From Caldithrix sp. (GTDB lineage Bacteria; Zhuqueibacterota; Zhuqueibacteria; Thermofontimicrobiales; Sulfurfontimicrobiaceae): a stretch of 53,758 nucleotides of DNA. Shown piece by piece: positions 45,218 through 53,758 of this stretch; position 1 is the stretch's first letter; each line of letters starts with the position of its first letter. The position numbers were made by a program, and so were the translations under genes. The stretch spans positions 1 to 53,758 of the forward strand of contig DYKB01000048.1 of assembly GCA_020722815.1 (NCBI GenBank), in the 5' to 3' direction. The notes beneath the pieces were generated by a model. The model saw only the letters and a program-made list of their open reading frames with translations. It ran no database searches and was not told the DNA's origin.

Positions 45218-45877
45218 AATCGTGCTAAAAAACTGAAAAATGCCATTGAACGCTATTTTGGTGCCGATGTTAATGGCTTGCAGACTTATCGCTATTTTGA
45301 TGGCCATCAGAATTTTCGTCACTGGATTTGCATGCCCCTGCTGGTGGGAATTTATGAGCGTCAGGAAGGTACCCTTCAGGCACTTTTCGAAAAGCTCTGG
45401 ACGCCACTTGGTTTACGGGTTCAGACTGGTATGGATATCTGGTGGGATCGCGGTACACTGTACGCCTTGAATGGTGCTTCTCCGGCTGGCGGAATAGAAA
45501 TCGCGATGAAACATCTTCAGGAATATAGCCAGAGCCGGTTGCTGGGTGCCCATGTGCCATATCCCATTGAAGCCTGGCCAGAGAATAATCAGGCACATCT
45601 GGCAGCAGAAAGTGCGCTTTATTGCCGAATTTTCATCGAAGGCCTTTTCGGCAGCCAGCCGGCAGGATTACGTGCTTTTACCAGTAAACCCGCGATGCCG
45701 AACGATTGGCAACGAATGGTTTTGAGAAATATTCATGGCTTTGGACAGAAGTTTGATCTGCTTGTTGAAAGAATCAATCAGCGGCTTCATATTACATTGA
45801 TTCGGGAAGGCCATTTCGATCAAAAACAATTGATTCCAGAAGGTCGGCTGGCAAAATTTTCCTTGACTTTTAAATGA
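45218..45877 (+). pseudogene. C-terminal fragment of a six-hairpin glycosidase-like protein
   Basis: The frame is open from the TAA at 45215 to the stop at 45875-45877, in phase with the gene before it. It encodes an alpha-helical, tryptophan-rich segment: RYFDGHQNFRHWICMPLLVG, WWDRGTLYALNG, PYPIEAWPENNQAHLAAESA, YCRIFIEGLFG, then a beta-rich tail (NIHGFGQKFDLLVERINQRL). This is the pattern of the last hairpins and C-terminal domain of (alpha/alpha)6-barrel glycosidases. The N-terminal half, signal peptide and a ribosome site are missing. It therefore looks like the surviving 3' part of a large glycosidase gene joined by deletion to the small secreted protein gene. The exact CAZy family is not assigned. 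Confidence 0.65.
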
Positions 45878-46010
45878 TTTTGTTTTATGTTTTTAGATTC
45901 GTTATTTGATGAAAAAATGAGAATTTGGTTAAAGACATCCAGGCATCATTTAAAACCAAACTAATTCACAATTTACCCTGAATTGAATCATCAGGTGGGA
46001 GGAAAAAAAT

Positions 46011-48104
46011 ATGGCGGAAACAAAAACTTCTGCTCCAGTTTCATATCAACCTTATGTGCCAGTGGACACAAGCTTACGTGAATTTACATTTAAAGCTTTG
46101 TTCCTCGGCGTGATTATGTGCGTGGTGTTGGGAGCGGCGAATGCTTATCTTGGCCTTAAAGCGGGTATGACCATTGCTGCAACTTATCCAGCCGCTGTTA
46201 TTGGAATGGCTTTTCTGCGGATTTTCAAAGGGAACATTCTCGAAGAAAATATGGCCCGAACGGTCGGTTCCATTGGCGAATCGGTCGCGGCCGGTGCAAT
46301 TTTTACACTCCCCGCATTTTTTATCGCGGGCATCTGGTCGGAATTTGCAACGGTCGAAAATTATCTAATCTCTACCGCGGTGATGTTTGTCGGTGGGGTG
46401 CTGGGAATTATGTTCGTCGCTTTGCTGCGCCGGGTAATGGTGGAAGATACTGAACTGCCTTTTCCCGAATCAGTGGCCGCGGCTGAAATTCATAAAACTG
46501 GCCGCTCTGGTGGTACCGGTGCCAAATTCCTGTTTAGTGCCATGGGACTGGGTGCACTGGTTCAAATGACTTTACAATTTCAACTTTTTAAGGACAAGTG
46601 GGAGCATTTTGTTACCTTTGTCAAAACTGCCATTGGACTTAAAGCCACCGGCAGCGCAACGGTTCAGGGCGGAATGCTGCTCAGTTCACCTGGTGTCAGT
46701 CCTGCTTATATCGGGGTTGGCTATATTATCGGCCCAAAACTCGCCTCACTCAATTTTAGCGGTGGCTTACTAGCCTGGGGACTTTTCGTTCCCATTCTGT
46801 TATATTTTATTGGCCCCACCCTCGATATCAGCAGTATCGCCAATGCGATTTTGGCAGAAGCCGCCAGCAAGAGTCAGGCAATGACCCTGCCGGAAGCCAC
46901 TACCGAAGCCTGGATTCAATCGGCGAAAAATATCTGGAGCTTTATCGTCCGTCCCATCGCGATTGGGGGAATGCTTATGAGTGCCATTTATACCCTCTTC
47001 CGGATGCGGAAAAGTCTCGCCACTGGTTTGGCGCGCTCGATCAGTGATGTTAAAAAAACAGCAACTGGCGAACATGTCGTGATTCGTACGGAACAGGATT
47101 TAAGTTTCAAACAGGTAATGCTTGGCATTCTGCTTTCAGCCGTGGCGACTTTCTTTATTTATTATTTCTTTTCAAACGATGTATTTGCTGCGTTGGTGGC
47201 GACCCTGGTCATGATTATCGCAGGATTTTTCTTTGCGGCGGTTTCCGGCTATCTGGTGGGAATTATTGGTTCCAGCAATAATCCGATCAGCGGTTTGACA
47301 CTTTCCACCCTACTCGTCGCCGCTATTTTAATGGCCGTATTGGGCATGAAAGGCGATGAAGGCGTTGGTGCCGTACTGGGGGTCGCGGCGGTGGTGTGTG
47401 TGGCGGCCGCAGTCGCTGGTGAAATGCTCCAGGATTTAAAAGTTGGCCATATTCTCGGTGGCACTCCCTGGAAAATGCAGGTGGGTGATCTCCTCGGCGT
47501 CGGGATGGCATCGCTGGCGATGTTTTTCCCACTCATCATTCTGCATGAGGGTGATCTTAAAGTTGGGGGCGCTGGCTTGGGTGGTGAAAATTATCCGGCA
47601 CCGCAAGCCAGCTTAATGGCTTTACTTTCCAAAGGGATCATCGGCGGTGATATGGCCTGGCCGTTAATCATTGTGGGGATGCTCATGGGATTTGGATTCA
47701 TTCTCATGCAGGTTCGCAGCCCCATGCTGGTGAGTGTCGGTATGTATCTGCCGCTGGAAACGACCTTTGCGATTTTTATCGGTGGCCTGATTAAAGGCAT
47801 TGTGGATAAATTCAATGTCGCGAAAAATCATAACGAAGCCCAAAAAGCACGGGTTGAGAATACCGGCGTGCTCCTGGCTGCTGGTTTGATAGCTGGAGAA
47901 GCGCTGATTGGATTACTTTTCGCCGGACTTGCAATGGGTGATATCAAATATGGCGACTGGTTACCAAACCTGTTCAGTTTTCTGCCATTGCCATTTGGTG
48001 TCAGCTTATTGTTATTTGTATTAATCGGCTGGATTCTGGTGCGAATTCCTGTCAAAAACGCAGGTGCTGCTGATGAACCGGCACCACCGAGTGCAGTCAT
48101 GTAG
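46011..48104 (+). CDS. OPT family oligopeptide transporter
   Basis: An inner-membrane carrier of 697 aa with about fifteen hydrophobic segments. LGAANAYLGLKAGMTIAATYPAAVIGMA is the family opening (core motif GLKAGMTIAA), followed by ARTVGSIGESVAAGAIFTLPA and SGYLVGIIGSSNNPISGLTL, which match the bacterial OPT branch. Members of this branch import peptides, and some relatives carry metal chelates. Length is normal. GGGAGG lies upstream of ATG 46011, and a strong terminator follows the stop, so it is probably a single-gene unit. With a transglutaminase-like hydrolase and glycosidases in the region, uptake of peptides from glycoprotein is plausible but inferred. Confidence 0.93.
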   Translation: MAETKTSAPVSYQPYVPVDTSLREFTFKALFLGVIMCVVLGAANAYLGLKAGMTIAATYPAAVIGMAFLRIFKGNILEENMARTVGSIGESVAAGAIFTLPAFFIAGIWSEFATVENYLISTAVMFVGGVLGIMFVALLRRVMVEDTELPFPESVAAAEIHKTGRSGGTGAKFLFSAMGLGALVQMTLQFQLFKDKWEHFVTFVKTAIGLKATGSATVQGGMLLSSPGVSPAYIGVGYIIGPKLASLNFSGGLLAWGLFVPILLYFIGPTLDISSIANAILAEAASKSQAMTLPEATTEAWIQSAKNIWSFIVRPIAIGGMLMSAIYTLFRMRKSLATGLARSISDVKKTATGEHVVIRTEQDLSFKQVMLGILLSAVATFFIYYFFSNDVFAALVATLVMIIAGFFFAAVSGYLVGIIGSSNNPISGLTLSTLLVAAILMAVLGMKGDEGVGAVLGVAAVVCVAAAVAGEMLQDLKVGHILGGTPWKMQVGDLLGVGMASLAMFFPLIILHEGDLKVGGAGLGGENYPAPQASLMALLSKGIIGGDMAWPLIIVGMLMGFGFILMQVRSPMLVSVGMYLPLETTFAIFIGGLIKGIVDKFNVAKNHNEAQKARVENTGVLLAAGLIAGEALIGLLFAGLAMGDIKYGDWLPNLFSFLPLPFGVSLLLFVLIGWILVRIPVKNAGAADEPAPPSAVM

Positions 48105-48144
48105 AATCTGAATTTACAATAATCAATTTTTAATACAGTTTTTT

Positions 48145-48178
48145 GCCCATAGACACCAAATCTATGGGCATTTTTTTT
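48145..48178 (+). terminator. Rho-independent terminator of the OPT transporter gene
   Basis: A perfect 9-bp stem GCCCATAGA / TCTATGGGC with loop CACCAAA, followed by A and eight T. It lies 40 bp after the OPT stop. Confidence 0.92.
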
Positions 48179-48479
48179 AAAATTGACCTGAATATTTAAT
48201 AGAATCAATTTTCCTCACCAACAATCAATCTAAGCTTTCACCTGGGATTATTCATCAATTTTGCCATTGAATCGTTGTTCAAAAACTTTATTAAAGGCAG
48301 AATAATTGAGTGGCAGAAGGATTGACTTCGCTATAAAACCAACCGGCTACTCAGTAAATGCGCTGGATGTCAAAATATGCGATGAAAAAATGATTCTGCC
48401 GGAAAACGATATTGTTCCTGGGTATGAAATTAGGGTTTCCACCTCGGATGTAACCGTTCACATGATGGATCGAATGTGT

Positions 48480-48561
48480 CATTCCCGCATGTTTTTGGCG
48501 GGAATCCATACTTTTTCAGACCAATGGATGCCCAATAATCCGTTAGTTAACGGATGGGCAT
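48480..48561. repeat. Pair of REP-like hairpins
   Basis: The first pairs ATTCCCGCATG with GGCGGGAAT. The second pairs ATGCCCAATAATCCG with CGGATGGGCAT around GTTAGTTAA-type sequence. Both are of a kind common in intergenic DNA; neither recurs elsewhere in this window. Confidence 0.5.
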
Positions 48562-49575
48562 GACAAAAGCGGTTGTTTTATCATTCCCGTGAACGGATAC
48601 TCTCGGATTTACATAACTGATTGAATTTTTTAAAGATTTGTGATCATATAAGAAATTTTGTGAATAAATCGGGTTAGATAGAAAAAAAAATCTCCCGCCG
48701 GCGATTGACCTCTGTCGCGGCGAGAGACACGATTTTTTCGACCTGTGTAATTAATTTTCCTGGTGAAAGCTAAAAATTTTTGTTGAAATATGAACGTCGG
48801 TTTTATTATACCCTTTTCAGAATAATATTCAAACCCACCGCCCACCTGGGATCATAAAAATGTATTCCTCCTCATTCGTTGGCTAAATAATTAAGTTGTG
48901 AAAAATAAAAAAGCAAATTTATTAATTTCTAAACAGAAAAATGCTAAAGATCAATTTCGATTTTCAAAAAAGTGATTTACCAGTATCAGCTCAGGAAGAG
49001 GATGAGAAAATTCAGATTCAGTATTAACAATAGAACCATTCAGAGTCAAGCACGTTTTAATATAGATAAATAATCATAAATTGTCAAGAAAAAATGTTTA
49101 AAAAATCGGACTTAAATATTAAATTATTGAAAGAATTATTCTGCATGAAATACTAAAGTTTTTCACAATTGCTCTTTTCACCTTGTAACGAGCGTATTGG
49201 GTTGCTTCCGTTAAATTTCCCAATATGGCAAATATTTTATCACCAATCTTCATGCAATTTCAATTTTAATCTTGCTTTTTTCAAAAAATTTGTTTAATGA
49301 AATAACATGATAGAGCCTTTACTCGTTTGGGCTCTCTTTATGCGACAAAGAATGTTATTTGTAACCGTTCACAGGTTCTGGGTTCGCCGTACCCGGTTGT
49401 CGTCGATGATGTCTTTATATATCTGTTGCTAATTAAGCTTAATTTAAACAATCACTTAAACAGAAGGGGCATTTTGACGCTGAACTTTGCACCTTGAACC
49501 GGTGAACACATACTTTTATTTTTCTTTTCGATGAGAGATTTATCTCATTCAAGTTTTTCATCATCAATAAAAATT

Positions 49576-49580
49576 GGAGG
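49576..49580 (+). promoter_or_regulatory. Ribosome binding site of the Gfo/Idh/MocA gene
   Basis: GGAGG, 5 nt before ATG 49586. It favours this ATG over a TTG at 49574 that overlaps the site. Confidence 0.75.
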
Positions 49581-49585
49581 CTAAG

Positions 49586-50986
49586 ATGGCACAAGCAACA
49601 AAGAACGCTAAACCTCAAAATGGTATCTCCCGCCGCAGTTTTTTGGGGGGTTCAATTGCGACTTTTGCAACAATTTCGCTCATTCCACGGCATGTATTGG
49701 GCGGCAACGGCTATGTCCCGCCGAGTGATAAATTGAATATCGCGGCAATCGGCGTGGGGGGTAAGGGAAGATCGGACATCACCAGCGTGAGTTCGGAAAA
49801 TATTGTTGCCCTTTGCGATGTGGACGACGATAAAATGGCTGACAGCCTTAAAAGGATCAAACAGGAAGAAAAGTATCAGGGATTGGCAGAACAGATGGCC
49901 AAAGCGCCCAAATATCGCGATTTTCGGAAAATGCTTGAGACCGAGAAATCCATCGATGCGGTGACCATCAGTACGCCAGACCATACGCACGCGGTGGCTG
50001 CGATTATGGCCATGCGGCTGGGAAAACACGTTTTCGTCCAGAAACCACTGACGCATTCGGTGAAAGAAGCCCGGATTTTACGCCAGGTGGCGAAAGAAAC
50101 TGGTGTGGTGACGCAGATGGGAAATCAGGGTCATGCCGAAGAAGGCGGCCGACTGGTGTGTGAATGGATTTGGGACGGTGCGATTGGATCAGTACGCCAG
50201 GTTTATTGCTGGACGAATCGACCCGTTTGGGCTACCGGCATGGATCGACCAAAAGAGATTCCTTCTGTTCGACCTTCACTGGACTGGGACCTCTGGCTGG
50301 GACCGGCGCCCTGGCGTCCCTATCATCCCGCCTATGTCCCCTGGAGCTGGCGTGCCTGGTGTGATTTTGGTACCGGTGCGTTAGGTGATATGGGGGCGCA
50401 TATTTTTGATCATGCTTATTGGCCTTTAAAACTGGAATATCCCATACGCGTGCAGGCCAGTTCAACTGTTTTTAACAACGAAAGCTGGCCAGTTGCCGAG
50501 ACTTTTCACTATGATTTCCCCGCCCGTGGCGAGATGCCACCGGTGCGGTTGACCTGGATGGATGGCGGATTAATGCCACCCCGGCCGGCTGAATTGGAAC
50601 CAGGTCGTCAGATGGGCGATACCGATGGTGGCGTGCTTTTTATCGGTGATAAAGGCCTGCTCATGTGTGGTTGCTATGGTCGAAATCCCCGGCTTATTCC
50701 GGAATCGAAGATGGCGGAATATAAACGTCCCGCGAAATCCATCCCCCGCTCGCCCGGTATTCATGAAGAATGGATCGAAGCGATTAAAAAGGGTACCAAA
50801 AGTACCACGGATTTTGAATATTCCTCAAAACTGGTGGAATGCATGATGTTAGGGAATATCGCCATCCGCATGACGTCGAAAAACAGAATCTTAGAGTACG
50901 ACGGCGAAAAAGGCGAGATTACCAATCTCCCCGAAGCCAATGAATTCCTGATTCGGGAATATCGTGATGGCTGGAGTTTGGCATAA
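49586..50986 (+). CDS. Tat-exported Gfo/Idh/MocA family oxidoreductase
   Basis: 466 aa from ATG 49586. A twin-arginine signal, NGISRRSFLGGSIATFATIS, with Arg16-Arg17 sends a folded, cofactor-loaded enzyme across the inner membrane. The Rossmann domain follows (AAIGVGGKGRSDI, VALCDVDDD), with TISTPDHTHAVAAIMAMRLGKHV and the KPLTHS loop whose Lys is conserved in the family. A C-terminal alpha/beta domain has WRAWCDFGTGALGDMGAHIFD. Such exported members act on sugars or glycosides with tightly bound NAD; GH109 relatives hydrolyse alpha-GalNAc, but I cannot assign this one to GH109. It is followed after about 315 bp by a glycosidase-like gene in the same orientation, pointing to a sugar substrate. 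The broader family and export route are certain. Confidence 0.93.
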   Translation: MAQATKNAKPQNGISRRSFLGGSIATFATISLIPRHVLGGNGYVPPSDKLNIAAIGVGGKGRSDITSVSSENIVALCDVDDDKMADSLKRIKQEEKYQGLAEQMAKAPKYRDFRKMLETEKSIDAVTISTPDHTHAVAAIMAMRLGKHVFVQKPLTHSVKEARILRQVAKETGVVTQMGNQGHAEEGGRLVCEWIWDGAIGSVRQVYCWTNRPVWATGMDRPKEIPSVRPSLDWDLWLGPAPWRPYHPAYVPWSWRAWCDFGTGALGDMGAHIFDHAYWPLKLEYPIRVQASSTVFNNESWPVAETFHYDFPARGEMPPVRLTWMDGGLMPPRPAELEPGRQMGDTDGGVLFIGDKGLLMCGCYGRNPRLIPESKMAEYKRPAKSIPRSPGIHEEWIEAIKKGTKSTTDFEYSSKLVECMMLGNIAIRMTSKNRILEYDGEKGEITNLPEANEFLIREYRDGWSLA

Positions 50987-51300
50987 AATCAGCCGTATTT
51001 TTCGTATCTCAATAAGGAATTCGTAATCGCAAAAATTTTACGTCTTGCAGTCAGAATGAACGGCTGCAAGACGTTTTTTTCTTTAGTCAGTTTTCAAAGA
51101 GGATATTTTTTGTTAAATTGCTTTTTTTCTATCCTGCTAAAAACCCGAGATTCCCACCCAGGATTAGCAATTGCGACGACTCTTTCTTCGGCCGGGATAG
51201 AAAAGGTTCGGATGAAGAGAATTATTTTGACGTATGAAATCACAATTGAATTTCGTTGAACGCTTGTTCAATAACTGACTCTTTTTCAAAAGGAGTGCAA
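50987..51300. other. Gap between the oxidoreductase and the GH14/GH42-like gene
   Basis: No gene. An imperfect hairpin (ACGTCTTGCAGTCAG..CGGCTGCAAGACGT, about 51040-51074) followed by TTTTTTTC (51075 onward) looks like the terminator of the oxidoreductase gene. The ribosome site AAGGAG (51290-51295) lies at the right end. Confidence 0.6.
51040..51083 (+). terminator. Terminator of the Gfo/Idh/MocA gene
   Basis: The arms ACGTCTTGCAG and CTGCAAGACGT form a stem of 11 bp around TCAGAATGAACGG, followed directly by a T-run. It lies about 50 bp after the stop at 50986. Confidence 0.8.
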
Positions 51301-53667
51301 ATGAAAAAATCCGGCTTATTGATATTATGGCTGATGGGGGTCTGTCTGAATTCAACCGCGCTTTATCCCAAAAAAATTAAATTAACCTATTCAGTTACTA
51401 AACCGAAAGAATCCAACGGCCTTCAGCTTATTGAAAATCAGCCTCGGCAGAATATTTTTCATGAGCGAAATGGGGTGAAAGTGCTGGCGCCGCCTCCCAA
51501 TTCGGATTATTTTGAACGGCACGGTCTGTCATTCAGGGTAAATGGAACGATTCCAGCGAAAACAAAAGAAATGTTTTTAATTATCGAACATCGCGATGAA
51601 AATATTGGCTTGATTGAAGTCTATTATGATGGAAATGTCACCGAAAATACGAAACAGCCGCTGAGTAGCCCGGGTTATTCTTCGGCTTCTGATGCTGTTG
51701 GATATACCTGTCTGGGAACGGGTAAAGTCAGGCGCGCCTGGTTTCGACTGAATAATCCAGCGTTTCAGCACCGCTTAACGGGCGGAACGGATATTTTAAT
51801 GGCTGGTGTGACCTCTTTAACAAAGATTATTTTGACCGATTATGTCTCTCAAAAAGAACGGGAAGAAATTCGTGCTGAGATCCCTGTCAATTTAACACCC
51901 GAAATTACGCTTAAAAATCCCATGCAACTGGTGACCACGGTTGGCATTTCACTGAATATGGATGAAGTTGATAAATCACTGGCGCGGATGCATGAATTCT
52001 GTCCGTTGGCAAAGTTACTCGGGTTTAATGGCGTTGAAACTTATGTTGGTTGGAATTTCGCCGAACCTGATTCCGGTCGTTATGATTGGCATGCTTATGA
52101 TAAAATTGTAAAAAAAGCACAGGCGTATGGCTTAAAATGGTTTCCACTGCTCATTGTCGGATCAGCCTACACGTTGCCGGAGTGGTACTATCAATCGAAG
52201 GAAAATGTCGGTTTTAAATGTCTGGAACACGGCATTTCAAATCCGGTTCAAACCATATTTTGTGACAATCAGGTACCGCATGTGAAGCGGTTTTTAGATG
52301 AATTTGGCCAGCATTATGAGCCAATGGATGTGCTGTTGGGCGTTCGATTGGGACCTAGTGGCAATTATGGAGAGTCGCAATATCCCGCTGGCGGCAATTG
52401 GGGATATAAAGGCCAACAAATGCATATTCATATCGGCTGGTGGGCCGCGGATGAATATGCTGCACCCCATTTTCAGCGGTTTCTTCAGGATAAATACCAA
52501 CACATCGAGAAATTGAATCAGGCCTGGGATGAAAAGTTTTTATCATTTACTGAAATCCAGACATTCATTCCCCAGTTTGCCGAAACCAAGCGGAAGCGGA
52601 AGGATTTTGTGGATTGGTACATGGGCGCGATGAGTAATTGGTGCGAACAATGGGCCATCTGGGCGCGGGAAGCGCTGCCGAATACCGATATTTATCAATC
52701 AGCCGGCGGCTGGGGATTTGTTGAATCGGGTACGGATTTTACCGATCAGACCCGAAGTATGAAAAAGGTAAATGGTGGTATTCGGGCCACCAATGAAACC
52801 GATAGCTATGCCCAGAATTTCTATGCCACCCGGATGATGTCGTCGGCAGCACGATATTATGGTGTCCCTTTTGGAAGTGAACCGGCTGGATTTGGTTCGG
52901 CGCGCGGGGTGGTTGCCCGAATTTATAATATTCTGGTTAATAATGGACAACATCTGTTTTACTATGCCCCAAATATTCTGAATAATGATCAGGGAGTCGA
53001 AAAATGGCTGGAGATGGCACCACTTTTAGATCAGCGTCAGGAACCATTGATTGAGGTTGCGGCGCTTTATCCGGATACGAAATCAAAATTGGATGACGGT
53101 GTTTTTCGGCACCTCTATTCATTTTCGTTTAATCAACGGGTTGCTGCACTGCGGCCACATCTGGATTTTGATTTTTGCAGTGAGCAGATGATCCGCGACG
53201 GCGCACTCAATCAATATAAAGTGCTCGTTTTTTTATGGAGTGATATTGTTGAAGCGAATGCATTGACGCGAATTAATCAATGGGTTCAGGATGGCGGAGT
53301 GGTTATTTTTCCTTATTGGGCGCGTATGCCCCTGGGGACTGTTGAAGATGATTATCAGGTTTATAATCAATGGCTAAAAGGAGAAACGGGAAAAGGAAAG
53401 GTCCTTTTTGATAAAGGAGATCGGGAACCGCCACATCGGTATGCTGATTTTATTAAAACTCAATTATTGAAGATGACACAGCTCGATCCACTCACCCAAA
53501 AGATGTTACAGGTTGAAAAATCAACAGAAGTATATGTGAGTGCCTTGAAAGATGGTCGATTGGCGATTTTGAATTATAATGATCAGCCGGTTCAGATTAA
53601 ACTATTGGATGGGAAAAAGATCGATCTTCGGCCATATAGCATTAAATTGACGGATAAATTGAAATAA
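51301..53667 (+). CDS. Secreted GH14/GH42-like glycoside hydrolase
   Basis: 788 aa from ATG 51301, fixed by AAGGAG at 51290-51295. A signal peptide (about 1-21) precedes a beta domain (about 22-195). The TIM barrel (about 205-560) starts LGFNGVETYVGWNFAEPDSGRYDW in its first strands (key part VETYVGWNFAEP, as in GH42/GH35-like clans). LGPSGNYGESQYP recalls the GPAGELRYPSYP loop of GH14 beta-amylases, with Glu358 as candidate acid/base; VPFGSEPAGFG offers Glu527 as candidate nucleophile. A GH42-type trimerisation-like Rossmann domain (about 590-730; LVFLWSDIVEANAL, WVQDGGVVIFPYW) and a small beta tail end the protein. Beta-galactosidase-like activity is a guess; the family boundary is unclear. 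It lies downstream of an exported sugar oxidoreductase in the same direction. Confidence 0.8.
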   Translation: MKKSGLLILWLMGVCLNSTALYPKKIKLTYSVTKPKESNGLQLIENQPRQNIFHERNGVKVLAPPPNSDYFERHGLSFRVNGTIPAKTKEMFLIIEHRDENIGLIEVYYDGNVTENTKQPLSSPGYSSASDAVGYTCLGTGKVRRAWFRLNNPAFQHRLTGGTDILMAGVTSLTKIILTDYVSQKEREEIRAEIPVNLTPEITLKNPMQLVTTVGISLNMDEVDKSLARMHEFCPLAKLLGFNGVETYVGWNFAEPDSGRYDWHAYDKIVKKAQAYGLKWFPLLIVGSAYTLPEWYYQSKENVGFKCLEHGISNPVQTIFCDNQVPHVKRFLDEFGQHYEPMDVLLGVRLGPSGNYGESQYPAGGNWGYKGQQMHIHIGWWAADEYAAPHFQRFLQDKYQHIEKLNQAWDEKFLSFTEIQTFIPQFAETKRKRKDFVDWYMGAMSNWCEQWAIWAREALPNTDIYQSAGGWGFVESGTDFTDQTRSMKKVNGGIRATNETDSYAQNFYATRMMSSAARYYGVPFGSEPAGFGSARGVVARIYNILVNNGQHLFYYAPNILNNDQGVEKWLEMAPLLDQRQEPLIEVAALYPDTKSKLDDGVFRHLYSFSFNQRVAALRPHLDFDFCSEQMIRDGALNQYKVLVFLWSDIVEANALTRINQWVQDGGVVIFPYWARMPLGTVEDDYQVYNQWLKGETGKGKVLFDKGDREPPHRYADFIKTQLLKMTQLDPLTQKMLQVEKSTEVYVSALKDGRLAILNYNDQPVQIKLLDGKKIDLRPYSIKLTDKLK

Positions 53668-53758
53668 TGAAAAATTTGACAGGATTTTCAGGATGGACAA
53701 GGATTAATACCTGAAATTCTAAAATGAAACGTTTTTTCTTCGGAGAACTCGCTTTCAG
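53668..53758. repeat. Repeat tail: CAGGAT motif and start of a third MITE-like copy
   Basis: GACAGGATTTTCAGGATGG (53680-53698) belongs to the CAGGAT-rich motif also seen at 4835-5228 and 11597-11622. ACCTGAAATTCTAAAATG (53709-53726) is the inverted right terminus of the family at 11656-11873, with the same following bases GAAA.GTTTTTTC. The element runs off the window. Confidence 0.75.

Larger units (their letters stand above)
48105..49585. other. Long intergenic region between the OPT and oxidoreductase genes
   Basis: No gene supported over about 1.5 kb. It holds the OPT terminator (48145-48178); two REP-like hairpins (TCATTCCCGCATG..GGCGGGAATCCA at 48480-48511 and ATGCCCAATAATCCG..CGGATGGGCAT at 48528-48561); a hairpin TCTCCCGCCG / CGGCGAGAGA at 48691-48727 between A- and T-runs; and a short stem AGAGCC / GGCTCT (49312-49335). 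An open frame at 48306-48563 overlaps the REP hairpins and is not credible. Confidence 0.6.

Noticed and set aside
48306..48563. 85-codon open frame after the OPT gene
   Set aside because: Its 3' half consists of two REP-like hairpins, and there is no ribosome site or domain.
48630..48845. 71-codon minus-strand frame
   Set aside because: It spans a terminator-like hairpin (48691-48727) and has no recognisable feature.

Overview
The window looks like a chromosomal segment of an uncultured Gram-negative bacterium of the FCB superphylum, most like the Calditrichota / KSB1 / Marinimicrobia group. This placement is inferred. It rests on PorV/PorQ-type outer-membrane proteins, C-terminal domains of the NYPNPFNPTT...WDG...G.Y..K type (type IX secretion-like or FlgD-like sorting domains), a TonB receptor with a carboxypeptidase-regulatory N-terminus, many secreted glycosidases and many non-coding palindromic repeats. 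No rRNA, tRNA, CRISPR array, transposase or phage gene was recognised.

Layout. (1) 83-18241 is a glycan-degradation region read almost entirely on the minus strand. It holds a GH20 hexosaminidase, an unfamiliar 810-aa lipoprotein with a glycosidase-like barrel, a SurA-like lipoprotein, a divergent MATE exporter, a DUF4838 (GH163-like) lipoprotein, and a tight trio of GH3 beta-glucosidase, GH29 fucosidase and secreted transglutaminase-like protein. The GH3 gene has an in-frame TAG at codon 53. (2) 18381-19549 is an intergenic island of two adjacent tandem arrays, with 135-bp and 42-bp units. (3) 19634-36095 is a minus-strand cluster that, in transcription order, reads truncated PorV-like gene, TonB-dependent receptor, intact PorV-like protein, and three tandem ~1200-aa secreted paralogues with Asp-rich calcium-binding-like repeats, a fibronectin-III-like domain and a sorting-type C-terminus. 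(4) 36447-39941 encodes a second SurA-like lipoprotein and a secreted beta-propeller-like protein. (5) 41544-44790 is housekeeping: rpmG (54 aa) and proB/proA, the latter two separated by two repeat elements. (6) 44831-53667 holds a damaged gene fusion, an OPT oligopeptide transporter, a Tat-exported Gfo/Idh/MocA oxidoreductase and a GH14/GH42-like glycosidase.

How the parts may work together (inference): GH20, GH29, GH3 and the GH163-like protein could dismantle fucosylated, GlcNAc-rich glycans such as those on glycoproteins. The transglutaminase-like protein may act on the peptide part, the OPT carrier may import peptides, and the TonB/PorV/giant-protein cluster may form a surface capture or display apparatus. 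The SurA-like lipoproteins are plausible periplasmic chaperones for this exported load.

The most distinctive non-coding features are several families of palindromic, MITE-like elements. One is a 303-bp element with ~36-bp inverted termini and an exact 9-bp target duplication, nested inside another palindrome (8395-8697). Another family supplies the proB stop codon from its terminal repeat. The 42-bp array carries a perfect 14-bp palindrome in most units at a spacing of exactly four DNA helical turns.
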